From Agapanthus africanus (Eukaryota > Streptophyta > Magnoliopsida > Asparagales > Amaryllidaceae), in contig JASDDO010000024.1 of NCBI GenBank assembly GCA_030015575.1, forward strand, positions 43,858,114-43,922,113: a stretch of DNA of 64,000 nt. The letters run 5' to 3'. Shown here piece by piece: positions 31,501 to 42,073 of the stretch. How positions within the stretch are numbered: the first letter of the stretch is position 1; every line of letters begins with the position of its first letter. The position numbers and the translations under genes were made by a program. The notes below the pieces were generated by a model. The model made no database searches, had not been told where the DNA came from, and saw only the letters and a program-made list of their open reading frames with translations.

Positions 31501-31822
31501 TAGTTTAATCCTAGTCCACACATTAAGCCCAAGGTGAAGTGAGAAGGATTTCCTAACTCAAAAGTTTTGAAGAAAAGATCGCAATTAGAAATTTTCCCAA
31601 AATTTGAATACCACATTAAAATAATATTAAAAATTGGGAAAAAATCAAATTGAACCAAAACGTCCCATATACTCCCAAAGCTCGCGCACTAGCTTTATTT
31701 TAGCTAATCTAGGTGCTGGCAAGTCTATATGGTCGTTTGTTCACAGTCGGGTAAAAACGGAAAATACCGACAAACTTACCCTAAAACGGACAAAATCGCA
31801 TAACGATTTCCAAAACGTTACA
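28542..31822 (-). repeat. 5' LTR of A element (3281 bp)
   Basis: Same length as the 3' LTR. The nine differences I found are mostly transitions. On the minus strand there is a candidate splice donor GG|GTGAGTAG at 30502 and an acceptor GTGTTTTGCAG at 29160; both are also present in the diverged A-like solo LTR. Confidence 0.95.
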
Positions 31823-31827
31823 CCAAT

Positions 31828-32374
31828 AATCAGCCGAGTCCAGATTTTTGCTTCCATTGCAAGAGGAATGGACATTTGGTGAAGGACTGTAGGCGCGCAA
31901 AAAGCCCGTGCTTAGTTTGTGGCGCATCCAATCACGGAATTGGAAACTGTCCTTATAGATGCAACCCAGCTCACACACCCACCAACTATTCGTAGCGGCC
32001 AGCTATCCAGGCTCATGCACCTCGTCTTGCACTCCCATCACCTCCTCCCCCACAGCCTACTCGCCAATTCCATCAGGCACTGAGGAACATGCCTCGAGGG
32101 CAGAGAAACATGCCCCAAGGACAGAGGAATGTGCCCCCAGTTAGGAGGAATGTACCACGGTGTCAGGCTTTCCTTTTAGCGGCCGAAGAAGCAGAGGCCG
32201 TAGACCAAGATAACCCTGGTAATTTCCTTAACTCTTTTTAAACCTTTCATATTCTTTCATTCTTTCACATATTTTTCATACACTACCAATAGTCCTATCA
32301 CCAAACTTTCCTTGAATCCGTTACACTTTCTTTTTACAAATTTCGAGAACGGAATTTTTATAAGGAGGGTAGAA
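31828..32374 (+). pseudogene. B gag fragment 1, 3' side: two zinc knuckles then 3' UTR
   Basis: Continues fragment 19874-20328. It encodes two CX2CX4HX4C knuckles, CFHCKRNGHLVKDC and CLVCGASNHGIGNC, then a Gln/Pro/Arg-rich tail ending near 32210. At about 32217 a donor-like CCTG|GTAATTTCC matches the start of the second gag intron of B' (58116), but no protease follows. Instead about 150 bp of AT-rich 3' UTR leads to the polypurine tract ATAAGGAGGGTAGAA (32360-32374) and an LTR. The CCAAT at 31823-31827 is the A element duplication. Confidence 0.75.
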
Positions 32375-32477
32375 TGTAACAATCCTAAACTTTCTGTACA
32401 AATTTCTCAAAAATACAGAAAGGGGTAATTGAGCCTGAGCACAAGTTATAAATTTGTTTTGCTTTTGAACAGCAAGA

Positions 32478-32550
32478 AGGAGCTTGTAGCTCACTTGTAA
32501 GACCTTGCACTACTGAACCAAAACACCAGAGTTCAAATCCCATCAGCCAC
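32478..32550 (+). other. tRNA-like module in B LTR
   Basis: A-box-like TAGCTCACTTGTAAG at 32487 and B-box-like GAGTTCAAATCCC at 32529. It has the same position and spacing as at 4581-4650. Confidence 0.55.
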
Positions 32551-32915
32551 ACATTCTTTTTATTTAAAATTCTTTTAATCTTTTAGAAGCCCAAGAATCT
32601 ACATGTGTACTACACGTAATAGGGTAAGTTACAGAATAAACAAACGTGACCACGAGGCTAGACCAATCGTCAGGGACATGTGGCGAAGAGACGCGACCCG
32701 ACTCGCCCAACTTGGGCCGGCGACTCGGCTGACTCGGCCGACTCGGCCGGGTCAACTTGGCTCGATCCCAATTTTTCTTGGACTCCCTGCAACCTTTGGC
32801 CTACCCTACTCCCCCTGCACTGCTTAAATTCTCTGCAATTAACCAGAGAATTAAAATACCCCCATTTAATCCATTTTAATACACCCTTTCACTAGCCTAA
32901 AACCCTAATTTTTCA

Positions 32916-32923
32916 TATAAATA
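32916..32923 (+). promoter_or_regulatory. TATA box of B LTR (tandem unit)
   Basis: TATAAATA followed by CCACCCTCAAATCACC, conserved with 4995 and 37351. Confidence 0.6.
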
Positions 32924-34838
32924 CCACCCTCAAATCACCCCCTCACTCACAAATCCCTGCCCAAACTCTCAAGAAAATTCCCAAGACTTTTTGTGTGCAA
33001 GTGGAATTAGCAAAGGGCGAAACTCCGACGAACTTCCGACGACGATCCGAGAAGATTCCGACGACGAAACGATGCACCGACACCTCCTACCTCTTGTCCC
33101 TTTTCTCTTCTAGTCAAATAACCTATAAGTCCATACTTCTTCTTTTATCTATCTTAAAAATTTTCAAAACTAAAATCCGACGGAAGCGGAGTTAATCCGA
33201 CCTTCGATTCGGTTTTTCCTTAAAAAGTTCTATTTTTCTTAAACACAATAATACTAAACTCTTATGTCATGACCATTAAACATTAACGAAGACAATAGAA
33301 TAAGTTTGATATCAAAATAATAACCGTAGCAAGTTTTAATTCATTTTTACATTAAAATACCTTTATCTTTCATTTCGACATATTTGAACTTTTTAAATCG
33401 TATTACCTTAGAAAACTCATGAGGTAATGACCCACCTCCTCACAACACACATATCTAACATAGCAAGATGAAATTTGGGAACATAGATTTGGGAAAAATA
33501 CGACTTTACACATAACTACCTCCGACTTATAAAAACATTTTTCTACAAGATGCGTATTTTAACGAATCTTTGCAATTGCGCCTCTACAACCCATTTCGAG
33601 GAACTCGTTCAGTATGGTGCGGATTACCGCACATCCTCAGGCCTAATAGAGTGAGATGTAGAGCTCCGTAAGGAGCATACGATCTTGAAAGATTTAAAAT
33701 ACAATTTTCTTTAGAAAATGTGATTTCTATTATAAATAAAACTTATATTTTTAATAAATAAAAATATATGTAATTAATATCAAAATACCTATTTTCAATA
33801 TTTATAATATTCCACATTTCCAAAATCAAAGAAAAACATCTCATTTACAAGAAATAACCATACAAATCCAATATTACAAATAAATATCATATATCATGAA
33901 ATTAGGTTTTATTCACTAGAAATGTCACATTGATAAAATATACATCTATGAAAATTCTAAAGACGATAATAAAATACTTGAGGTGTATTTTGAAAATTAT
34001 ATAAAATTATTTTTACATAAAACCCCTCAAGTTATACTAAAATTACAATAAGGACCCTAGTAAATATAGGTTTAAGCGGGACCAGTCTCTTGAACCTCAG
34101 AGAGCCGGAGATATGGGTGCTTGCCTATTTAAGGTAGACAACTTAACAAACGGTGTTATCAACACGGTAATTGTCTTTAAAAAAACACAAATCCTGTCGT
34201 CCTTGTGCAGCAATTACCGATAAAACCAAAACCTAATTCAGGATTCAATTTCTTTTCTAATTGTCTGACTCAGACCGAGTCTCAATATAATCAATCTGAT
34301 TTGAATATGATTCAAGTATCAAACTACAATTCAACATGAATCCATGAATCTATATATTCAATCTAATCAATCTAAATTGACTAAATCGAACCATGGATAT
34401 ATTTCATCTACATGTTCATCCATTATATCCGTTCCATTACTGATATCATAGTTCCGGCGAATCATCCATCTATATAAATCAATACAATACAATAAAAACA
34501 ATACAATCAAGACATCGCGGGGTTTATAAGTGGTAGATTGGTATGGAAGGTGTTAAAAGTGAAACGAGACTATAACCATAATACACCTAACCTGAATTCA
34601 ATTGCCATTGTACCGTGGCTGAACAGTTCCTTATATTCCGTATACCTTAGTCTCCAGAATAGTGGGACTCCTCTCGTATACACTGGCATTCTTCTGTACC
34701 AAGCTACAAACAACAGCGTTAATATTAAATACAACACTATAACAATATACTCTTTATTCTGTCTATTACATTCTTGTCTATTTATGGAACTTACCGAGCA
34801 ATTTGTTCGCTGACGGCATTCTCTTTCTTTTCTTTGGA

Positions 34839-34922
34839 ATGTCATCAGGTGATTCGGACCTTCAGGAGATCGAGCCCACCTTCGAGGACTTGGATCAGCT
34901 AGCCTTCGACCCGGAAATCTAG
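34839..34922 (+). CDS. Acidic micro-ORF, intact copy in B LTR
   Basis: ATG to TAG, 27 residues, starting MSSGDSDLQEIEP and ending AFDPEI. It aligns without gaps to the frame at 7028-7111, with conserved SSG, EIEP and EDLDQ. Several differences are synonymous third-base changes, while the middle and end are variable. The poly(A) signal AATAAA follows at about 35033. Function unknown. Confidence 0.45.
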   Translation: MSSGDSDLQEIEPTFEDLDQLAFDPEI

Positions 34923-35377
34923 TTACTTGTACACATTTACATTCTGTATTTTTCATTTCTGTTATGCCACCGTTTAGGTATTGCTTTCCATTCCATGTAT
35001 TTACTTTTCAGATGTATTGTAAAAAGAATGTTAATAAATAAAGTTGCTGTTCAATTATATCTATTGTCACTGTATCTTGTGCATTTTACTTATATTGCTT
35101 AGATACGCTTAGCGTGTTTACTTTAGAGTAAATACGTAGCGGGTTCGTCGCGTCCTCTGCCCGTATACTAGGAAGCGGGGCGTGACAGGTTTTGTTGGTG
35201 GCCCATGTAGGTCAGAGCTGTATGGAACCCTACCATGCAATTCGGTTCTGCATGGACAACCTAAGCAATATAACACAAGAACCAGTAACTGAAAACATTC
35301 TTTACAATTCACATTTCTTGAATCTTATCATTTCATATACTTTGAATCGATCCTAACCCAAATTTTCTTTCAAGGTT

Positions 35378-36640
35378 ATGGATTCCCCAAATAACACCAG
35401 CACAAATGTCAACAACACTCCCCCACCACTACCACTCACACCTGCCGTCACTGCTCTTATCAACGAGCAGGCGGTTTTACTTGAAGCAATCCACAGCCTC
35501 CTGGAAGGACAGCGGCAGCAGACTGCTATCTTGAAGAACCGACCAGAGGCAGAAGCACCTGGAGTGAAGCAATTCAGGGTCTTGCACCCCAAGCAATTCT
35601 CAGGAAAAGAGAGCCCTCTAGAAGCGGAGGAATGGGTTCAAAGCATTGTAGATGATCTTGCAGCGGCACAAGTGCCAGAGATTGCTTGGGTCCGAGTTGC
35701 GAAACTGCAGCTCACAGACAATGCACGGGTTTGGTGGAAGGCGGAAGAAAGCTGTCTTGACCAACCTATCGAATGGAGGACTTTCCGCGACATGTTCGAC
35801 GCAAAGTACTTTCCTGAGACTGCCAGGTTCGACATGGAACAACAGTTCATCCATCTGCAATAAGGGTCGATGTGGACCAAATCAGTGGATGAATACGATG
35901 CTGAGTTTACCTTGCTCAGCATATAAGATATGTCTCAATATTCGATTTTATATCACATACTACACAGCTAACACAAGACTGTAATAGGTTTGCGGCCCAT
36001 CTCATACCGACTGCTGAGATCAGAGCTAGAAGATTTCAGCAAGGGTTGGACCCGGAAATCCAAGCTGCATTAGCTACAGGGGATTTCCCAACCCATGATT
36101 TGGTTTTGAAGGCCGCCTGACGATATGAGGCAGTGGTAAAGAGAAAGGGCAGATCTCAATCTGCCGGAGTGAAGCATCCTGCCACTCAGATGGCAGGAGG
36201 AGCCTCTTCAAGGCCAACTGTTGAACCCAGGAGATAGGAAGAACCCAATAACCAGCCGAATCCAGATTTTTGCTTCTATTGCAAGAGGAATAGACATTTA
36301 GTGAAGGACTGTAGGCACGCAAAAGGCCTGTGCTTAGTTTGTGGCGCATCCAATCACGGAATTAGAAACTGTCCTTATAGACACAACCCAGCTCACACAC
36401 CCACCAACTACCCGCAGCGGCCAGCTATCCAGGCTCATGCACCTTGTCTAGCACTCCCAGCTCCACCTCCCGCACAACCTACTTGCCAATTCCATCAGGC
36501 AATGATGAACATGTCTCGAGGGCAGAGAAACATGCCCCAAGGACAAAGGAATGTGCCCTCAGTTAGGAGGAATGTACCATGGCGTCAGGCTTTCCTTTTA
36601 GCGGACGAAGAAGCAAAGGCCGTAGACCAAGGTAACCCTG
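35378..36640 (+). pseudogene. B gag, second tandem unit
   Basis: Starts at ATG 35378 (MDSPNNTSTN), 190 bp after the LTR. The capsid-like Gag domain (VKQFRVLHPKQFSGKE, VWWKAEES, FRDMFDAKYFP) ends at an in-frame TAA (35861). It then passes the intron-like 35923-35987 into RFAAHLIPTAEI, with further stops at about 36118 (TGA) and 36234 (TAG). Two zinc knuckles follow, CFYCKRNRHLVKDC and CLVCGASNHGIRNC (about 36270-36380), then a repeated RGQRNMPQGQRN tail. No protease or reverse transcriptase exists: the donor-like CCTG|GTAATTTCC (about 36640) runs into the 3' UTR and polypurine tract (36782-36796). The unit is only 1.6 kb between LTRs, like TR-GAG type non-autonomous elements. Confidence 0.8.
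35923..35987 (+). other. Putative gag intron, copy 2 (65 nt, donor mutated)
   Basis: Same sequence as 20002-20066, but the first two bases are AT instead of GT. The acceptor AATAG|G is kept. Confidence 0.5.
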
Positions 36641-36796
36641 GTAATTTCCTCAACTCTTTTCAAACCTTTCGCATTCTTTCATTCTTTCACATATTTTTCA
36701 TACACTACCAATAGTCCTATCACCAAACTATCCTTGAATCTGTTACACTTTCCTTTTAGAAATTTCAAGGACGAAATTTTTATAAGGATGGTAGAA

Positions 36797-37457
36797 TGTA
36801 ACAACCCTAAACTTTCTGTACAAATTTTTCTAAAATACAGAAAGGGGTAATTGAGCCTGAGCACAAGTTATAATTTTTTTTTGCTTTTGAACAGCAAGAA
36901 AGAGCTTGTAGCTCATTGGTAAGACCTTGCACTGCTGAACCAAAGCACCAGAGTTCAAATCCCATCAGCCACACATTCTTTTTATTTAAATTTTTTTTAA
37001 TCTTTTAGAAGCCCAAGAGTCTACATGTGCACTACACGTAATAGGGTAAGTTACAGAATAAACAAACGTGACCACGAGGCTAGACCAATCATCAGGGACA
37101 CGTGGCGAAGAGACGCGACCCAACTCGCCCAACTCGGGCCGGCGACTCGGTTGACTCGGCCGGCGCCGCCGGGTCAACTTGGCCCGATCCCAATTTTTCT
37201 TGGACTCCCTGCAACCTGTAGCCTACCCCACTCCCACTATACTGTTTAAATTCTCTGCAATTAACCAGAAAATTAAAATACCCCCATTTAATCCATTTTA
37301 ATACAAATTTTTAATACACCCTTTCACTATCCTAAAACCATAATTTTTTCTATAAATACCACCCTCAAATCACCCTCCTCACTCACAAATCCCTGCCCAA
37401 ACTCTCAAGAAAATTCCCAAGACTTTTTGTGTGCAAGTGGAGTTACCAAAGGGTGAA
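36797..37457 (+). repeat. B LTR 2 of tandem, segment 1
   Basis: Starts TGTAACAACCC after ATAAGGATGGTAGAA. It holds a tRNA-like module (A box 36909, B box 36951) and TATAAATA at 37351. It is cut at 37458 by a reversed solo B LTR and resumes at 40296. Confidence 0.88.
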
Positions 37458-37723
37458 TGTCATGCCCCGCTTGCCAGTATACGGGCAGAGGACGCGTTGA
37501 GACCGCTACGTATTTACTCTGAAGTAAACATGTTGAGCGTATCTAAGCAATATAAGTAAAATACACAAGAGACAGAGACAATAGATATAAATGAACAACA
37601 ATTTTATTTATTAACATTCTTTTTACAATATATCTGAAAAGTAAATACATAGAATGGAAAGCGATGCCTAAACAGTGGCATAACAGAAATGGAAAATACA
37701 GAATGCAAATGTGTCCAAGGAAT

Positions 37724-37807
37724 CTAAAGCTCCGGGTCGAAAGCTAGCTGGTCCAAATCCTCGTTGGTGGGCTCGATCTCCAGTAAGTCCGAATCACCTG
37801 ATGACAT
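37724..37807 (-). CDS. Acidic micro-ORF in reversed B LTR
   Basis: 27 residues, MSSGDSDLLEIEP to AFDPEL, aligned without gaps to the other copies and with an intact start and stop. In this copy a CTTCTTCTTTAG lies directly before the ATG and would also serve as a splice acceptor. Function unknown. Confidence 0.45.
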   Translation of the reverse strand: MSSGDSDLLEIEPTNEDLDQLAFDPEL

Positions 37808-40114
37808 CTAAAGAAGAAGAAAGAGAATGTCGTCAGCGAAAAAATCGCTCGGTAAGTCCTAAGAGTAAGTAGAAATAGAATAGACAGAAAGAGAATGTAA
37901 CTTTTAATGTTGTATTATATTATTAACGCTGTTGTTTGTAGCTTGGTACATAAGAGGCCAGTGTATACGAGAAGAGTCTCACTAGACCAGAGACTACAGT
38001 ATATAGAGTATAAGGCTCCGTCAATAATATCCGGAACAACGGCGATTGAATTCAGGTTAGGTGTCTTTATGGTTGCAGTCTCGTGTCACTTTTAACACCT
38101 TCCGTACCAATCTACCCCTTATAAACCCCGCGATATCTTAATTGTATTGTTTGTATTGTATTGTCTTGTAATTTGAATTGTATAGATGGATGACTTGCCG
38201 AAACTATGAATTCAGTAAATGGATATAACTGGAGAATCATGTAGATGGATGTATATCCATGGTTCGGTTCAGTCAATACAGATTGAATATATTGAACATA
38301 TTGATTATATAGATTCATGGATTTATATTGAATTGTAATTGTACTTGAATTATATTCAAGTCAGATTAATTATATCGAGACTCGGTCTGAGTCAGGCAAT
38401 TAGAAAAGAAATTGAATCCTGAATTATGTTATGGTGCTATCGGTAACCGCTGCACATGGACGGTAGGATTTATGTCTTTTTCAAAGACGATTACCGTGTT
38501 GCTAACACCATTTGTTAAGTTGTCTACCTTAAATAGGAAATCACCCATATCTCCGGCTCTCTGAGGCTCAAGAGACTGTTCCCGCTTAAACCTATGTTTG
38601 TTAGGGTCCTTATTGTAATTTAGTATAACTTGAGAGGGTTTTATGTAAAAATAATTTTGTATAATTTTCAAAATACACCTCAAGTATTTTATCATCGTCT
38701 TGAGAGTTTTCATGGATGTATATTTTATCAATGTGACATTTCTAGTGAATAAAACCTAATTTCATAATATATGGTATTTATTTATAATATTGGAATTGCA
38801 TGGTATTTTCTTGTAAATGAGATATTTTTCTTGAATCTTGGAAATGTGAAATATTATAAATATTAAAAATATATATTTTGCTATTAATTACACATATATT
38901 TATTTATTAAAAATATAAGTTTTATTTATAATAGAATTCACATTTTCTAAAGAAAATTGTATTTTAAATCTTTCGAGACCATATGCTCCTTGCGGAGGTT
39001 TGCATCTCGCACTACTAAGCCCGAGGATGTGCGATAATCTGCACCATCCTTAACGGGTTCCCCGAAATGGGTTGTAGCAGCACATTGCAAAGATTTGTTA
39101 AAAATGCACATCTTGTAGAAAAATGTTTTTATAAGTCGGAAGTAGTTATGTGTAAAATCGTATTTTCCTAAATGTCATGTTCCCAAATGTCATCGTGCTA
39201 TGTTATATATGAGTGTTGTGAGAAGGTAGGTCATTACCTCGTGAGTTTTCTAAAACTAGCATGGTTAAAAGGTATAAACATGTCGATATGAAACATAGAG
39301 GTATTTTAATATAAAAATGGAATAAAACTTTCTACGATTATCATTTTAATGTCAAAGTTGTTCTATTGTCTTAGTTAATGAGTATTAAACAATATATATC
39401 AAAATTTTTAGGTTTGGTATTAAGAAAATGTTGTATTTTTTTAAAAGAAAAGATAATCGGAAGCCGGATAACTCCGCTTCCGACACATTTTAAGAGTTAA
39501 GAATTTAAGAATAGTGAAAGAGAGAGAAGGGGGACTTACTGGTTTTAGAACTAGAGGGGAGAAGGAGAAAGAGGTAGGAGGTGACGGTGTGTCGTTTCGT
39601 CGTCGGAATCTCCTCGGATTGTCGTCAGAAGTTCGTCAGAGCTTCGCCCTTTGCTAACTCCACTTGCACACAAAAGACTTGGGAATTTTCTTGAGAGTTT
39701 AGGCAGGGATTTGGAAGTGAGGAGGGGTGATTTTAGGTGTGCTATTTATAGGAAAAATTTGGGTTTAGGGATGTGAAAAGATGTATTAAAAATGGATTAA
39801 TTGCGTGTTTTAAATTGCTCTGTAAATGTGCAGGGAAATTAAATAGTACAGGGGTTATGGGGTAGGCCAAAGTTTGCAGTAGAAAAAAGAAAATCGGGAT
39901 TTCGGCCGAGTTGACCCGGCGGCGCCGGCCGAGTCAGCCGTTCTGCCGGCCCGAGTCGGCCGAGTCGGGGTCCATCTTCTTGCCACGTGTCCTCGACGCT
40001 TGGACTTGACTCGTGGACCCGTTTATTTAAGCTGTGACTCTTCAATTTACGTGTTATGCACGTGTAGACCTTTGAGATTCTAAAAAAATTAAAAGAAATC
40101 AAATTAAAAATAAT

Positions 40115-40190
40115 GTGTGGCTGATGGGATTTGAATTCTGGTGCTTTGGTTCAGCAGTGTAAGGCCTTACCAATGAGCTACAAGCTCCTT
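40115..40190 (-). other. tRNA-like module in reversed B LTR
   Basis: Reverse complements of a B box (GGGATTTGAATTC, 40126-40138) and an A box (40167-40180), spaced as in the other copies. Confidence 0.5.
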
Positions 40191-40295
40191 CTTGCTGTTC
40201 AAAAGAAAATAAAACTTATAACTTGTGCTCAGGCTCAAGTACCCCTTTCTGTATTTTTGAAAAAAAAATTGTACAGAAAGTTTAGGGTTGTTACA

Positions 40296-42073
40296 GCGAA
40301 ACTCCGACGAACTTTCGACGACGATCCGAGAAGATTCCGACGACGAAACAACGCACCGGCACCTCCTACCTCTTTCTCTTTCTCTCTTCTAGTCAAATAA
40401 CCTATAAGTCCCTACTTCTTCTTCTTTTCTCTATCCTAAAAATTTTCAAAACTAAAACTCGACGAAAGCGGAGTTAATCCGACTTCCGATTCGGTTTTTC
40501 CTTAAAAAGTTCTATTTTTCTTAAACACAATAAAACTAAAATCTTATGTCATGACCATTAAATATTAACGAAGATAATAGAATAAGTTTGACATCAAAAT
40601 AATAACCGTAGCGAGTTTTATTCTATTTTTACATTAAAATACCCTCATGTTTCATTTTGACATACTTGAACTTTTTAAACCGTATTACCTTAGAAAACTC
40701 ACGAGGTAATGACCTACCTCCTCACAACACATATATCTAACATAGCACGATGAAATTTGGGAACATAGATTTAGGGAAAATACGACTTTACACATAACTA
40801 CCTCCGACTTATAAAAACCTTTTTCTACAAGATGTGTATTTTAACGAATCTTTGCAATTGCGTCTCTACAATCCATTTCGGGGAACCCGTTTGGTATGGT
40901 GCGGATTATCGTATATCTTCGGGCCTAGTAGTGTGAGATGCAGACCTCCGCATGGAGCATACGATCTCGAAATATTTAAAATACAATTTTCTTTAGAAAA
41001 TGTGATTTCTATTATAAATAAAACTTATATTTTTAATAAATAAAAATATATGTAATTAATATCAAAATACCTATTTTTAATATTTATAATATTTCACATT
41101 TCCAAAATCCAAGAAAAACATCTCATTTACAAGAAAATACTATACAAATCCAATATTACAAATAAATACCATATATCATGAAATTAGGTTTTATTCACTA
41201 GAAATGTCACATTGATAAAATATACATACATGAAAACTCTAAAGGCGATAATAAAATACTTGATGTATATTTTGAAAATTATACAAAATTATTTTTACAT
41301 AAAACATCCTCAAGTTATATTAAAATTATAATAAGGACCCTAATAAACATAGGTTTAAGCGGGATCAGCCTTTTGAACCTCAGGGAGCCGGAGATATGGG
41401 TGCTTGCCTATTTAAGGTAGATAACTTAACAAACGGTTTTATCAACACGGTAATTGTCTTTGAAAAAGACACAAATCCTGCCGTCCATGTGCAACAGTTA
41501 CCGATAACACCAAAACCTAATTCAGGATTCAATTTCTTTTCTAATTGTCTGACTCAGAATGAGTCTCAATATAATCAATCTGATTTGAATATGATTCAAG
41601 TATCAAACTACAATTCAACATGAATCCATGAATCTATATATTCAATCTGTTCAATCTAATCAATCTAAATTGACTGAACCGAACCATGGATATATTCTAT
41701 CTACATTTTCATCCATTATATCCGTTCCATTACTGATATCATGGTTCCGGCAAATCATCCATCTATATAAATCAAGACAATACAATACAAACAATACAAT
41801 CAAGACATCGTGGGGTTTATAAGGGGTAGACTGGTACGGAAGATGTTAAAAATAGCACGAGACTGTAACCATAATACACCTGACCTAAATTCAATAGCCG
41901 TTGTACCATGGCTGAACGTTCCTTTTGCTCCGTATACTTTAGTCTCCGGAATAGTAGGACTCCTCTCGTATACACTTGCATTCTTCTATACCAAGTAATA
42001 AACAATAGCGTTAACATTAAATGCAACATTATAACAATATACTCTCTAATCCGTCTATTCCATTCTTGTCTAT
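40296..42073 (+). repeat. B LTR 2 of tandem, segment 2
   Basis: Resumes B LTR sequence equivalent to 33014-34760. It ends in TCTAT (42069-42073), the target duplication of the A-like solo LTR. Confidence 0.85.

Larger units (their letters stand above)
20329..31822 (-). mobile_element. Full-length young A element (Ty3/Gypsy chromovirus), 11,494 bp
   Basis: Bounded by CCAAT duplications (20324-20328 and 31823-31827). Two LTRs of exactly 3281 bp (20329-23609 and 28542-31822) differ at about nine substitutions by direct reading. The minus-strand order is 5' LTR, initiator tRNA-Met primer site, gag, protease, reverse transcriptase, RNase H, integrase, chromodomain-like end, polypurine tract, 3' LTR. 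The coding region has four premature stops and a catalytic substitution, so this copy cannot have made its own enzymes. Confidence 0.95.
32375..35187 (+). repeat. B LTR in B tandem (2813 bp)
   Basis: Runs TGTAACAATCC...GGGGCGTGACA, with B internal sequence on both sides. It therefore serves as 3' LTR of the left unit and 5' LTR of the right unit. It carries the tRNA-like module at 32478-32550, TATAAATA at 32916 and the micro-ORF at 34839-34922. The donor GT equivalent to 5217 has become AT (ACC|TATAAGTCC near 33122). Confidence 0.9.
37458..40295 (-). repeat. Reversed solo B LTR inserted in a B LTR (2838 bp)
   Basis: Plus-strand TGTCATGCCCC...GGGTTGTTACA, the reverse complement of a B LTR, flanked by GTGAA (37453-37457) and GCGAA (40296-40300), one mismatch. 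It carries the tRNA-like module at about 40115-40190 (minus), TATA at 39744-39751, donor GTAAGTCC at 39539, and an intact acidic micro-ORF at 37807-37724 that starts directly after a TTTAG. It forms a long inverted repeat with the flanking B LTRs. Confidence 0.9.

Noticed and set aside
32478..32550. Functional tRNA gene
   Set aside because: A and B boxes are present but the acceptor and anticodon stems do not pair convincingly, and the module is part of a repeated LTR.
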